Assembly (NCBI RefSeq): GCF_015832195.1
Contig: NC_052027.1
Coordinates: 1,674,001-1,738,000 of the forward strand
Direction of reading: 5' to 3'
DNA: 64,000 nt
From: Motacilla alba alba
Taxonomy: Eukaryota; Chordata; Aves; Passeriformes; Motacillidae
The notes below the pieces were generated by a model, which saw only the letters and a list, made by a program, of their open reading frames with translations, was not told where the DNA came from and ran no database searches. The position numbers were made by a program, and so were the translations under genes. Shown one piece after another: positions 1 through 13,469 of the stretch; the first letter of the stretch is position 1; every line of letters begins with the position of its first letter.

Positions 1-105
1 GGACACCTGGGACAGTGGGAGGTGTCCCTGCCATGGCAGGGTGGCACTGGGTGGGTTTAGGGTCCCTCCCAACCCCAGCCATTCTGGGATTCTGTGGTTC
101 AGTGA
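1..105 (+). mobile_element. CR1 LINE 3' end, truncated
   Basis: The stretch matches the bird CR1 3' end: CCTGGGACAGTGGGAGGTG, then CCATGGCAGGGTGGCACTGG, a GGTCCCTCCCAACC block and a terminal CATTCTGGGATTCTGTGG. It is cut by the window edge. Confidence 0.85.
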
Positions 106-1769
106 ATGCACAATTGCTTTGCATTGTTAAATAGAGAAAATGGTTCTGTTCAGGGAGGATTTTAGAGGAAATGAAGGAATTATGCTGCTTTAGTAGCAAT
201 TCATTGAGCCACAATTGGTAGCTTTTAGTGTGAGGTTAAACTGTAGGCAAGAAAAACTAAGTTCTCTCTAAAACTCGAGTTAAGACTAATTTCTCACTCT
301 GAACTGGAACAATGTACTAAATACTATATAAATATAACTAAATGAAAGATTTTATAGAGCATTAAATATTTATAGCACATCAGCTGCCTTTAAAATGCAT
401 TTCCTTTCTCTTCCTGGGCCTTTTAGTCAGCCTTTCATTGCCTGTGACTGGTTTATTATGGGCTCTGATTTCTGAGCAGGCATTACAGATGCCCCTAAGT
501 TTAAGTGAATGCATTTGTGGTGGTTGCTGTGTGATGACTGTTTTACTCTGTAAATAGACTATAAATTATGTATGGAGAATTTATGAATTAATCTATAGTA
601 TATATCTTGCACTCATAAATATTGTAGAGTACCTTGTAGGCTCTTTAGAGCTCTCTGGTGGAGATCTTTAAGTGCAGGGTTTTCCTGCTGTTCCCTTGTA
701 TCAGAAATAAGTAGTCTTGATTTTCTGCAGGACTATTTTCGTTCATCCTTCACTTCTGCACCTTGCCAAGTGCACAGCAGAATTGTCCAGTGCGTATAAT
801 GGAGCAAGGGATATGCCTTGCTTCACCTTCCTCTTTTGAAAGGGAAATAAATCATGAGGTTCAGACCTCTGGAGCTGTTTTTCCATTCACCTGGCTCCAC
901 TGAATAACAACACTTTTCCCCAGGCAGCTAATTATGGGGTGAGATTAATATGGCAGCAGATTGTAACCACAACTGAAGAGCTCAGTAACTAACTCTTAAC
1001 ACACCCTTCATGTCTGTGGAGTGCAGCACCAAAACCTTCTGTTCACTGGAAATCAGCCTTTTCTGCAGTGCTGTGCATGAGGAGTGTCCAGGGAGTTTGA
1101 GATATTCAAACCCCCCACAGTTATTCAGCTGAACCCTCCACAGTTCAGCTGCCTCTGCGTCACTTCCTTTTCTCTTCAGTGAGCTGGGCTGGGAGAGCTG
1201 GGGGCTGTGGTCTTTGGGCTGGGAACAGTGAGCTCCAGGATGAATTTCCACCCAGGGAACAGCCTGGGTGGGTCACTGCTGTGCTGTGGTGTGTGGCTTT
1301 GCAGGTGCCTGGGCTGGAAACTTGTTCAGGTGCCCTGAAAGGAGCCAGCAGGAGAATGCTTTCCCTGGGAGCCAGCAGCTCTGTGTGAGCTGCTGCTGTC
1401 CCAGAGCTGGGCTCGGCCTCAGGAGGGAATCCAGGCCTGGGGGTGTGAGGCTCTGCAAGGACATTCTGCTGTGCTGGTGTTTCCTCTCGGGGCTGCTGAT
1501 CTCAGGAGTGGTTGGTGATGTTCCCTGGTGGATGCCTGGAGCTCGCTGGATGTGTTTCTCTCACTCCCTCTCTCTCTCCACCCCGTGCTTTCCTGTCTCT
1601 CTCCTCTGCTGCTGTGCAGCCTCCAGCTCTGTGGGACTCTCCTAATGCTTCCCACTCTGGAATTTGTCATCAGCCTGGCAGGGCTTTGTTGGAAGGGTTC
1701 CATTTATCCCCTGCTCCGTGCAGGGGTGTGCCAGGAGCCCAGGGAGGCTGCTGAGGAGCAGGATGGGCA
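106..1769. other. Intergenic, LRRN1 3' flank
   Basis: Mostly A+T-rich unique sequence to about 1.1 kb, then moderately GC-rich sequence. Open frames at 1.2-1.8 kb are short, overlap on both strands and show no domain. I see no gene. Confidence 0.6.
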
Positions 1770-1775
1770 CCCCAG

Positions 1776-2168
1776 TGTCACATTCATATTTGCTGAAAAA
1801 CCCTCTTTGCCTGGGATTCTTCTCCTGGGAAGCTGAGAAGCCTCAGAGAAAAAGGAAAACAATATTCTCTCATTTGCTTCTCCTGTGTTTGCTGCTTTGG
1901 AATGTGGGTGGAGATTGTTTATCCAACAGGTGAATTGTTTTGACTTAATGACCAATCATGGTCAGGCTGTGTCGGACTCTGGAAGGAGTCATGAGATTCA
2001 TTATTACCTTTTAGCCTTCTCTCTGTATCCTTTCTGTATTCTTTAGTGTAGTTTCAGTCTAGCATTCTTTAATATAACATAGATAATGAAATAATGAATT
2101 AACCTTCTACGAACATGGAGTCAGATTCATTCCTTCCTGCCACGGGAGACCCCAGAAAACACCACACA
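1776..2168 (+). mobile_element. Solo LTR of an endogenous retrovirus, copy 1
   Basis: This 393-bp element starts with TG, ends with CA, and is flanked by a perfect 6-bp direct repeat, CCCCAG (1770-1775 and 2169-2174). It aligns along its length with the copies near 13.6 and 53.9 kb: shared blocks include TTCTCCTGGGAAGCTGAGA, CCTCAGAGAAAAAGGAAAAC and a TTCTTTAATAT block near the right end. A 6-bp duplication is typical of ERVK-like (class II) elements. No internal viral gene is present, so it is a recombination product. Orientation is inferred from the late A/T-rich block and the terminal part. Confidence 0.88.
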
Positions 2169-2174
2169 CCCCAG

Positions 2175-5100
2175 CATGCAGCAGGAGCTTCCCTGGGGTC
2201 ACCACAAGGACAGGGAGGGCAGGAGGCTTCTTTGGGGGGGCTGGACACAGGGAAAGCCTAATGTGGGTGTCACTGTGCCCCTCCCTCCCAGCAATCGTGG
2301 ACAGAATCCCTCCAGGGACGCGTGTCACAGCCAGCCTATTGATCCATCTGGGTTATAAATTCAGGAGGATCACTGCAGAGATTCATCACACCCTTGGCTT
2401 ACAAAGATAGTTGAAAATGGAGCAAGTATTAGCAGTACCATAGATTATTCTTTTTCTGGTGTAGTTCTAGATGATTTATGTCAGAACAATGGCCATTGGA
2501 ACAATAATTAGGTTCCAGCTTGTCATATTGCCAGGAAAAAGGGGATAATTTGATTTATCTGTAGTGGTTGATGAGCACAGAAGAAGGTCCAAAGTGGAAT
2601 TCCAGCTCCAGATTTCCTCAGAAAATGAGGAATTGGGAGGTAACTGGAGCAAGGCAGGTGCCAGCAGAAGGAAACCCCAAACTCAGACAGCAGCTCTGAG
2701 CTCTCCCTGCTCCTTTCCTGCCTCTCCACTGGCTGGGCTTTGTTTGGTGCAGTTGTGCAGCACTGAGCCTCTCAGAGGGCAGTGCTGTGAGCAAGGACTC
2801 TGCTTTTGAGTCCATGCAGTTGGGAACAGGATTCCTTGGATGCCCAGCATGGGGAGTTTCTCTGGCCGTTGATAATCTTTGGAATCTGGGGCTTTGCTAA
2901 ATCCAACTCCCCATCCTGCAGCAGTGCCTTGACTAGAGTGATTGTTCTTCATCCTGTTTATCAATTCCAGCTGTAAAACTGATTTTTAGGTAGTGGCTTC
3001 CTTAGTGCATAATGGAGGAAAATGCTTTTTGAAAGACAGGGTATTTTAAAAATGGCCATTAAACAAGAAAAGAAAGTGCAAAATGCAATTTATGTGCTTT
3101 GGGGATAGATCTTCAGTTCTGAAAAGGAGATGGGGTTTGCAGGAGCTCAGCCATTGTCAGGAGCCCCTGCTCTCCTGGCTGTGCAGTGAAGGGTGTGGGA
3201 TTCACAAAGGACCCAGCTGAACTTCCACAGAAACCCACATTTGTCTGTTTTGCTTTGAGCTTACTAAACTAACCCTCTGTTATTTGCACAAAGCAGTAAT
3301 TTTGCTTCCAGCTGTCTGTTTACTAAGGAATAACAAACACTCCTGGGTGGATTCATCTCCCCACACAATTCTGCAGGTGCCCTTGTTTTCATTTGTTTGG
3401 GATCTTCTGAGATCATTACCTTATTTCTAGAGTCTTTATGCATCCTGAAAATAGATGTCTGCAAGGGGTTGAATCACCAGCAGTGAAAAGTAGGAAGAAA
3501 TGGCAAATCAGTGGTTGTTTTCCAGACCCAGGAGGAGGGGCTGGGTGCATCCTGGACAGATTTTCCTTGGAAGACATGAAATCTGATGGATGTGGTAAGG
3601 TGAGGGTCTGTTTGCAGCTTTGTGCCTACAAGATTTGGGGAAAAGATGGCTGGATAAATGCATAGCCTCGAGCTAAAACATGGTTTTCTGTTACTTCCTT
3701 CAGTCAAGCTTTAAAGTACATTTCCATCCTCAAAGACAGAAATCCATTTCATCTTAAAAAAAAAACAAAAAACTTCAAGTAAATACTCTAATACACTTTT
3801 AAAAGTGACCATGGATTGGAGGATGCAATTGTCACCTCTCCAGCCACACTGGTCAAACCAACAGTCCCTCAGTTCTCTCCTCCTCCAGACAGGAATGCAA
3901 ACCAATCGTTATTCACATGAAAAGTGCAGGAGAAACTCCATCCCAAAAATGTAAACATCAGAAGGCTTAGAAGAACTCAGGAGAACAGGGTGACACCTGA
4001 GCTGGCCCAGAGCCCTGCTTTGTGCTGAGCCTGGGGACCACCCTGGCTTGGTACCAGAGCCACCTCAGTGGCACAGCCACTTGTGCTCAGTGAAGATTTC
4101 AGCTCTGCCTTTCTGTCCTGGGTTCCTTGGCACCTTCAAGAGCCAATCTCAGAGGAAAGCCTTTCCATGGGCTGCAGCCCAGAGGGGAATACCGAGCTTG
4201 CTCTCCTTCCCCACCCTCTCCATCAGTCTCCCTGTTGCCCTGCAGCTGGAGAGGCCTTGGAGGCTGGAATTAAACAACAGGTGTGAGTTGAGGGAATACA
4301 GTTGGGAAAATAGCAAGTAGGATGTTCTCAGGCTCTTTTCTGACCCTGGACTGAAGCAAAAGCAGCAATAAAACACAATTAAATCATGTATTGATTTGTG
4401 TATTGGAGAAGAGTTTTCTCTTGAGCTACAAGTGTGATTTCAGATTCATTTCTCTTGTAATTCAGCACAGGCTAAAGGACACTGATGTTTTACAAACCGT
4501 GGCATTCTGGCTTTAGTGCAATCAGACTTTAAAATGTTATTTCATTAAATGGCGCTTTGACTTTTAATAATAATAATGTCATGAATAATTTAAAAAGAGA
4601 GTCTTTCTCATTTGCAGGGAATATGAAGGAGAAGTTATTCATATCCCAGGCTCTTGAGAAAATGCTGGAGATTACTGTGGGGATGACACATTGCAGACAG
4701 CTCAGAAGGCTGAGTTTTCTCTGTATTTACGGAAGAAGTTTCAGTGCAGAGGGGCTCAGGATTCCCCCCAGACCCCAGGAGTGTCCTGGAAGGATGGGAG
4801 AGGGAGCCCCTTCCTCTGTGGTGCCTTGGAGCTGGGCTGAGCTCAGCCTGTGATGTCACGGATGAAACTGCACATTCCCAGTGCCTGGCAAGCCAGTCTG
4901 GGGTTAAACTGTCCCCTGTCCAGTGCACGGGCTCCTCACCCATCCTGCTCCTCACGCAGCAGCTGATCTCCTGCCAAACAGCCTGGCAATCAAATGAGCT
5001 CCCTGAGCTGCAGGAGCTATTGCTGGAGGTGAAACCTGGCCCCAAACTCGGTGCCAGTTCCAGTGATGAAGTCAAAATCCTTCTGCTGGCCAGGGTGCAT

Positions 5101-5615
5101 TTGTGCCCGGAGATGGTGGCACAGGGAGTGCCTGGAGTGGAGGATTCCTGGCAGGGCTCCAGGGCTCCAGTGTGGCAGGCACTGGTGGTGGCTGCAAAGC
5201 TGGGAAACCAGCCTGCCCCGGGCCAGGGTTTGCCTCTGAGTGGTGGTTGAAGGCTGAGGGGCTGCACTGGGGCAATGCAGTGAGGTGGCAGCCCAGGGCA
5301 TCCTGACTGCTGCAAAGCCACAGCTGCTCTGGGGCTGGATGTGGTGCAGGACATGCATCCCCTAATCCGAGCTTCCCACAGGCAGATCAGCTGTGAGAGA
5401 GCTGGACACAAGGTACCTCCTTTTCCTTCTGATAACGCTTTGGAAAGAAGTTATCTTTTAGTGGAGAGATTGATGCTCTGTTCCTGAGGAAGAGGCAGTG
5501 CTGGGTTTAATCGTGTTTCCCCACTTGGACTGAAATTTAAACTGCTTCATCTCTGCGTGCTGGGGGACCTGGTGCAGAGCTCTGCTCCCTGTCCTGCAGG
5601 CTGGGCTGAATTGCT
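2175..5615. other. Intergenic, no supported feature
   Basis: Unique sequence with mixed composition. Longer frames at 4635-5411 (minus) and 4744-5250 (plus) overlap each other, are GC-driven and contain no recognisable domain. Confidence 0.6.
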
Positions 5616-5868
5616 GCTGCCATTCCCTGCTGCATCCCTGCTGCCATCCCAGCCCATTCCTGGGTGCTGCCATTCCCTGCTGCCATCCCAGCCCATTCCT
5701 GGGGTGCTGCCATTCCCTGCTGCCATCCCAGCCCATTCCTGGGGTGCTGCCATTCCCTGCTGCCATCCCAGCCCATTCCTGGGGTGCTGCCATTCCCTGC
5801 TGCCATCCCAGCCTGTTCCTGGGCTGCATCCCTGCTGCCCTATTCCCTGCTGCCACCCCAGCCCCTCC
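5616..5868. repeat. Minisatellite, 40-bp unit
   Basis: About five copies of a 40-bp unit built from GCTGCCATTCCCTGCTGCC and ATCCCAGCCCATTCCTGGG lie head to tail; the first and last copies are degenerate. The middle copies (about 5665-5815) are nearly identical, which suggests recent expansion. Open frames across it are repeat artefacts. Confidence 0.9.
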
Positions 5869-7724
5869 AGCAGCTGCAGGGAATTGCCCCATCCATTGCC
5901 CGAGCTCTGGGGAGCAATGGGGGGAGTTTGGGTCAAGGCTGGGAGGGGAAAACTGGGGTCCAGGGGCAGCCAGAGCCTCTGTGGGCACCCAGAGGCTCAC
6001 CACCCTCCCAGGGAGCAATCCCTTCCCTCTGGCAGGGGGAATCCATTCCCCTGGCCAAAGTGTTTGCCTGCTGCTCTGGGTGTGCTCCTCACCCACAGCA
6101 CGCTGGTGGAACAAAGCCAAGCTGTTTCCTTCTCTTGTAGAAACTCATGCTTTGGACAAACCCAGCCCGTTCCATCCTTGGCACGATGAATTCCCAGATG
6201 ATAAAGTTTTCTATGCTGAAGTTTCCCAGCTCTCTGTTTGGCAGCATGAAAACCCAAGGATCAGTAATGAGTGTGTATTTTTCAGGCTGCATTTAGACCT
6301 TTTTTTGCTTTGAAGGACATCAGTGTAATGAGGCTTGATGCGTTCCCCCTGTGAGGGAAGGGTTTGGTTTATAGCCTGTAAAATGAAGGCTCGTTCAGGT
6401 GTGCTTTTAATCCACATCCCTCTGCTCCAGGGAGGGAATTCTACTATGGTTTCACCAGCACTCTTGTTGCTGTTTAGCATATTATTTTCTGTGGCTCAGA
6501 AAGGGAAATCTGAAGGTGGCAGACAGAGAGGTTGAAGCATATGGTATCCAAATAAAATAGGATTTAAGGTGGTGTGAAACAGAGAGGACAGACAGCTGTC
6601 CTGGGATTCTAGCACTTCTCTGTGCTGGAAATTCTATAAATCCACATCCTTTTGGAGGAATATAAAATACAAATTGATGACACAGGAATTCCTTTGTCTA
6701 TTTTAATGTATAATTTATGCACGTAAGTGACTTTTTGAGTATAAAAATATGGGTTGGTAGGATATTGCCATATCTTACAGGCAATCTGCACTAGTACAAA
6801 AAAAGGAGCATTGATGGAATGGAAACACTGGAGCTGAAAAGGTTTTTAGTCAGTTTATAATCACCCATTAAATTTTGTCCATATTTGTTTCTACTCATTC
6901 TTAATGACCTTTGAAAAGCTCTCCCCTGTAGCATGGTGGAAAGCATGAGGAGGGAATCCAGAGCTTCTTTCCTTATGAAGTTCTGTCAAAATGTTTTTGC
7001 TGTGGGTGCTATTGATTTGGCATTCAGCCTCTGACATTTTGTGACTAATAAATAGCTGAATAGTTATTAGTTAATAGTTATTTAGTAGTTAATAGTCAAA
7101 TTGAGTGGAGCCACTGGAGAAATCCCAGGCAGATCCCATCAGCTGGCCTGAGCTGCTGCACAGACAACAAGTGTTCAGCTCATTGTGATGGGAAATTATT
7201 CCAGGTGCCCCCAGGGAGCACCAGTGAGAGGATGAGCAGCTGCTCATGCAGATAATACTGAAATTATGAAAATATTAAAATGCTCGTGATAAAATCTGGG
7301 TGCCTTCTCTGTGAGATAAAAGCAGCCAGGACAATGCTCAGCTCCTCCAGAACCCATTTTTATTGTCACAAAGGAAAGGCAATAGTAGGACTTGGATTCC
7401 ATTTGTGTTCATTTGGAAATGGGACACTGTTCCATCCTTTTCTTCTAATGTTTTCTGTCTGCTCATTCAAGAGCTCTTCTTCTCTGATCTGGAGTAACCT
7501 TCTGTTTCTCAGCTTCATTAACTGTATTTCACACAGACTCTTACTAAGAGAAATAATTCTCTTGCTTTATATTTCAGATTCTTCCATGATTTCTTTACAC
7601 TTGAAATCAGCTGTAACTTGTTATAATCTAAAATATTTGCAGATTGCTCCGTGTGAAAGATGCTGTTCCAGTAACTGTCTGTCCAGCCTGTTTCAGCTGC
7701 TCTTTTATGAGGATGATGCTGAAT
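5869..7724. other. Intergenic, no supported feature
   Basis: Unique sequence; around 7040-7095 there is a simple TTAGTTAATAGTTA-type stretch. No gene seen. Confidence 0.6.
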
Positions 7725-7850
7725 TCAATTCCAGGCTGGACAGGGCTTGGAGCAACCTGGGATAGGGGAAGGTGTCCCTGCCCATGGCAGGGGTGGAACA
7801 AGATGAGCTTTAGGGTCCTCCCAACCCAAGCCAGCCTGGGATGCTGTGAT
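7725..7850 (+). mobile_element. CR1 LINE 3' end, truncated
   Basis: It contains CAGGCTGGACAGGGCTTGG, AGCAACCTGGGATAGGGGAA, the CCCATGGCAGGGGTGGAAC block and GGTCCTCCCAACCCAAGCC, all standard CR1 3' words in the forward orientation. Confidence 0.85.
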
Positions 7851-10057
7851 TTCCTGGCTGTGTTGGGCTGTGCTTCCCTTCCTGCAGCACAGGAGCCCAG
7901 CTCCTGTTGTCTGCTCCCTCAGCACCCACAGGCACAACTTGGCTCTTTCCAGAATTACTGATTTTGCTTCATTCCATTGGTTTAACCCATAGCAAAATAG
8001 TCTGATCTCTGAATAAATCTCAATTAACTGGAAAAAAATTATAGTCTTCGATCAAGATCTCAATTTCTTTTAATTTGCAGGAATATATTTGATGGAAATT
8101 TCTTTTTTGTTTCCTTTTTGATTAAATATACCTTTTTTTCCCTTCTTTTGGCTGCTCTGCTCTATGGTGGAGGAAAATTAAGCTTCCAGTCCTCATCCTG
8201 ACATTTGACCTTTACTTATCTCTTGCTAATTCTGCCAGCTTTAACAAAATTGTCTTATTTCCCCCCCATGCTGATAGACAGTGGAGGTCCTTCAAATTAT
8301 TTAAAAAAGGGAGGGGGTGAAGAGGAAAAACCAATGACCTTTAATTAACTTTCTCTAAATTTTCCATTGAAATGATTCATGTGTGCCACAGGATCTCACT
8401 GGCTAGAGATGTGGGAATTGGCTGTGTTAAATGCATTTCTGCACCATCAAACCAGGCAACTTAAACAGATAAAACAGAGCAGAGGTTTCAGGTGGGTCTC
8501 ACAATGTTATAATGAAAATGTGGGTGGGATTTCCTGGTTCACTTTCTGTGAGTGTAAATACATTGAGGATTATAAAATACGTTAATAACTCTTATTATAA
8601 ATATGCAAGGTTATTAAAGGATAGCAATGCTGCTGTTCCACCCAGCAGAAGAGTGGTTTTATGGAAGACCAGAGAGATGGGAGAGCAACCAGGAGCTAAA
8701 AGATGGGAGGGATGCATTTTACCAGTGGAATTGGTGGCTGTGCTGGGATGGGAAGGGAGCAGCAGGGAATTCAGAGCAGGGCTTGTCCAGGGGCTGGTGT
8801 GCAGCTCTGCTTGGCAATATTGTGCACCATTAACTTGAACAAAGAAACGGCTCCTGGAAAAACATTGGCTTTGTTAATTAAGTGCTTTGCACCCCAGGAG
8901 TGGGGAGCCATTAGCTGCTCTGTTCCCCCAAGGACACCGAGCTGTTGGTGAGCTCAGGGATGCTGGGCATCGAGGGCTGTTTATTTTCCAGGGTTAGCTT
9001 CATCTGCTTCTTTCAAGTAAAAATAAAAAGATTAAACAATCACGAACGAGCTCCGCAGCCGAATAGAAAAACAAAGCCAACCGCGGTGCCCGTCGTAATG
9101 AGAAGGATTAAATTTGCACAGAGCCTTCCCCGGGCTTTCATTCCGAGCGTGGCCAGATGTTCCCAGAGTCGGGAGCTTCGTTAGGAGCAGCAGAGCCGGA
9201 GCAGCTCCATGTGCTTTGCTGGGAAGGCTGTACCTGGTTCCATGCTGGACTCGGAGCCCTCTCTGGAGCTCCTTTGCTGCAGCCCAGGCAGCAGCAAGGC
9301 AGAAAACCTGAGAGCAGAGCCCAGCACTGTGGTGAACACGTAACTGCTTCCCTTCACACTCCACCGATCCAGGCACCAGCTGCTCATTTTCATCTGCCTT
9401 TCTCTTTTGTTCTGTGCTTGCTGGGGATTGGGAGCGACTTTGCTATCGACCACATCAGCTCGGGTGAAATTTTTACTTTAAATTCCAACTAAAATTCTGA
9501 GATGACTTCACTGTTTTTTTAATGGGATTCTTGTCAATTATACTGAATTATTTATAGAACTGTGCAGGCTAGCAAGAATTCCCTGTGGGAATTTCGAGTG
9601 TTTTCAGCAGATTTCCAACCTGCTGTTTTATTAAGGCACGGATCCACTGGACAAACTAAAGGCTGGTGCTCCTTCATTAGGAAGCCACTTGTTTAATGAA
9701 GCTTTGCCTTCACTTCCCGTGGCCTGTTTGCTGAGGCCCAAACTCCACGAGTCAGTGAGTGAACACCGGGTGCTGTGTCTTCTGTTTCCTTCCAGGCTTT
9801 AATCACTGAAAGTCACCTGATTTGAGCATAATTCTCCCTTAATCTCAATTGATCTGAAAACAGATGTCTCGGAGTCCTGATCCTGTAAGGTCGTGAGCTA
9901 AAGAGGTGATGATAAATCTGTTATAAAAAATACCCAAATTGTGCCACACCTCCCATGGCAGCACATGCCGGGGATGTCCCCAGCACTGAGAGCTGGATCT
10001 GCACTCACTGGTGTCCAGCCACTCCCAGCTCTTTCTGGGAACTGTAGAATAAAACCA
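7851..10057. other. Intergenic; includes a small CpG cluster
   Basis: Mostly unique. About 9040-9190 has an unusual density of CpG for its surroundings without coding potential, possibly a regulatory element. No gene seen. Confidence 0.5.
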
Positions 10058-10447
10058 CAAAATTATTCAGGCTGGAAAGGCCTCCCAGCTGTGCCCGATG
10101 GCCACCTTGTCCCCAGCCCAGAGCTGAGTGCCACCTCCAGGGGACACCTGCAGGGATGGGCACTGCAAAGCAGTGGGGGAGTTCCAAGGAGTTCCAAGGA
10201 GTCCCTGGGCAGTTCCAAGGCCTGAGCCCCCTTTCCATGGGGAAATTCCTGCTGTGCCCACCCTGAGCTGCCCTGGCCCAGCCTGAGCTGTTCCCTCTGC
10301 TCCTGTCCCTGTTCTCTGGAGCACAGCCCGACCCCTCTGGCTGTCCCCTCCTGCCAGGAGCTGTGCAGAGCCACAGGGTCCCCCCTGAGCTCCTTTTCTC
10401 CAGGCTGAGCCCCTTCCCAGCTCCCTCAGCTGCCCCTTACAGGACGT
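10058..10447 (-). mobile_element. CR1 LINE fragment, about 390 bp
   Basis: This is the reverse complement of the longer CR1 3' region: AAATTATTCAGGCTGGAAAG (3' end), a CACCTCCAGGGGACACCTGC block, and CTCCTTTTCTCCAGGCTGAG with CTCCCTCAGCTGCCCC at the far (5') end. A short duplication of GAGTTCCAAG (about 10179-10200) lies inside. Confidence 0.88.
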
Positions 10448-13400
10448 AGCAGTGTCATTTCAGAACCGTTTTCCATGTGTGCTCCTGAACTCACACGTTT
10501 CCTGGCTGCGCAGCTCCGTGAGGAATAATAATAAAATGATAAGGATGTGCAAATGGAGTGATGAAAGCAAACAGATGAAGTCAATGACAGCACGGTGGTG
10601 CAAGGTTGTGTCTCTGAGGTGTGAGATAATGGGGAGAGATCTGAAATTCAGAAGGGTTTGGAGGCTGGAGGAGAGAGAAAACGTCAGCCCTTGTTCAGAA
10701 CGGGAAGGATCCATAATCTGGAGATGTTTCATTCTGGGTTCCAGAACAAAAGCAGAGTTTATCCAGGGCCACAGGATCAAATATCTGAGCTGAGGCTGGT
10801 CTGACATGGGCCAGGGCTCCTGCTCAGCCTGGCTGAAGGATAATTCTTGTGCATATCATTAGAGCTGCCTTTTCATGGTTTTCAGGGACCCGTGGGCTTC
10901 ATTTATCTCACACTGGGGTTTTGAACTCTTATTACTCTTCATGCAACTTCTATAAATTACTAATGATATTTTCTTTAGCACGAGAATGTCAATGAACTAA
11001 TTATTCAAAAGAACAATGTTTAGGAGTAAGGTTTTTTTCAGAAAATATGGGCTGTAACAAATACCATGCCTCAGTTTGATGAATAGTCAGAATTTGTTAT
11101 TAATTTGGATGGTAAATGTTGCAGGAATCTGCTACGGGAGTGAAGCTGTACACTGAAATAATAAAAAGGGAATATTGTGTGTTTATGAATATATAGATGA
11201 AGCCCTCAGTTGTAAAGGGCTGTTTTTCTCATGCAGATGATCTTCTGCTGGGGTAGATCTGCATGATTTCTGCAATATTATTCCTGACTTGAAAATGTCT
11301 GGGAAAATTGAGGCCAACAAATGATGAGATTTGCACTGTTTTTCTGAGGGGATTATTGCTTCACTGGACTATGGAAATAATATCTATAAATCCTTTGGTT
11401 TCATGAAGAGCAATGTACAGAATAACTGTGCTGCAGATGGGGAAGGAAGGAGGAGGTGAAATACCGAAATCATGGTAGATTTTGCTGTTGTTTACCATTT
11501 AGAAAATAATTTACAAAAACACTCAATTTTTTGAAGATTTATCACCATTCTTTTTAAAATGGGGCTGGAAAAGGTTCTAGCCCCAAGAACGTGATATTTA
11601 AATATTTATCAATATTTAAATTGCATTAAAATCATTATAATTAATTAACATTAATCAAAATAAGGACCTTAAAATACAGAAATCCTGGATTGTCCTACTC
11701 CCATAACACTTGGATCATCTCTTTAGAACTCCCACAGGTTCCAGAGTCCTCTCCCATAAATCAGCAAATTTTGGGCTAAGCCTTGCTACTCTGTTATGGA
11801 ATTTTTTTTTTATTTTCACTTACCTTAAACCTACAAAGACTCATTAAAAGCTCAATAACCTTTAGAGGCAGCAAGGGAGTCTCTCAGGCATCCAAAAACT
11901 GCACAGTTACTCAGCTGGAAGGTGAATTTCCCAAATTATCCCAATCCATGCTAGTCACTTTTATTCCCAATTACTGCTAAAAACACATCTCTTTATAGGA
12001 TGGTTGCTCCCAGTCAGGGGAAGAGCTGAAACGTCAGAGGATGTAAAGAGTGAGGAGAACAGTGGAGCCTCTGCTAATTAGTGCCTGGAGGGAGAGCAAT
12101 TCCCTGGGCCTGGCTCTCATTCAGCCAAGTGCTTTCCAAAAAACATCACAAATTCCTGAGCCCTGCGTTCAGGGCAGCTACAGAGCACAGCCAGGTGTAA
12201 TTGTGCCAGAGTTTGATAAAAAAACCAGGGACATACAGAGATTGTCCCAGCTAAATTCAGGCTGTGCAATAAATGTCTCGTGAAAACACCTGGGCAGGTT
12301 TGGTGTTTAAATGCTCAGGTAGTGGGAGCTTTAAGGTCATCACTGCAGAAAGGAGGTTTCCTTTCCAAATTAAAAAAAAAAAAGCCAAATTAGGACACTG
12401 CACCAAAAGCAATATTGCCTTGGTGGTGCTGAGCACTGCGTGTTTTATCTTATCCACAAGCTACAATATATTAAATATATTTAATTGGTGGAAAACAAAC
12501 GAATAATGCTGGTGAAGGTGCCTCTGTGTTTGTGCTTCATCCCAGCATCACTGAACTCCTGACTCTCAGCTGCTTATTTACAGCAAATGGGGGAGGGCTG
12601 TGCCATTTCCTTATCTGTTTTATTTGAAGCTAATGAATAATTTGAATAGTTGGAAGTCTGGAGGCAGTTTTGAAGAGCTCAGTTTTCAGGATTTCACTTC
12701 AGCCATTCATATTGTCCTAAAAATATTTCCCCACACCAGCAGCCCCCGAGATTCAATATGCATTTGAGCCAAGCAAGTGCTGTTTCCCATTTCTATTCAA
12801 TAGCAAGTTTAATTTAGATGTTGAAATACGATTGAGGGCAGATTGGAGGTGTGGCAGCGTGGCTGCAGAGAGAGCAGGGTTTTGTTGTGCCGCCCCAAAA
12901 GCAGCTCAGGGAAAGAGCTGGAAATTGCACCTTGGTTTTTCTGTCTCTGCATTAAAAAAAAATCCCCCCAGACCATGGTGGTTCCTATCTCCAGAAGGGA
13001 ATAATTCCCCTGTGTGTTAATTGTTAATTACACTGAGCCTGCTGGGGAGGGCTGCAGGTCCCACCTTCCACAGGAACACCATTCCTGCTCCATGGGGAGC
13101 CCAGGACCCTTCATCCTCCCCCTGGCTGCCCCCACAGATCCAGGCTGGGATTCCATAACCCAGGGAAAAGACGGGCAGGATTTGAGGATTTGGCTTTTAG
13201 CATTCAGCAATTACAGCAGAGCTGGGGTCCCCGTGGCTCCCCAAACCAGGGCTGGGTGCTGGCTGCCAGTGGAACGTTCTTTGCCCTTTCTTTCCTGTTT
13301 GAAAGCTCAGGAGCACTAAAAGAGGCTGAATGTAAGTTTTTTGTCATGGGAATAGTGGTCTGGGTGCCCTTGGCTGTTGCTCTCAGCAGAGGTGCTGCTT

Positions 13401-13469
13401 GCTGTGCCCCCTGAGCTGCCACAGCTTCACACGCTGCCCGGGGCACTGAAATCAGCTCTGCCTATCCCT
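10448..13469. other. Intergenic, A+T-rich
   Basis: Long A+T-rich unique tract with TAATTA-type homeodomain words, notably near 11600-11660. No gene or repeat recognised. Confidence 0.55.

Noticed and set aside
4635..5411. 258-codon minus-strand frame overlapping a 168-codon plus-strand frame
   Set aside because: Ser/Pro/Cys-rich accidental translations of GC-rich DNA with no domain, and mutually overlapping.
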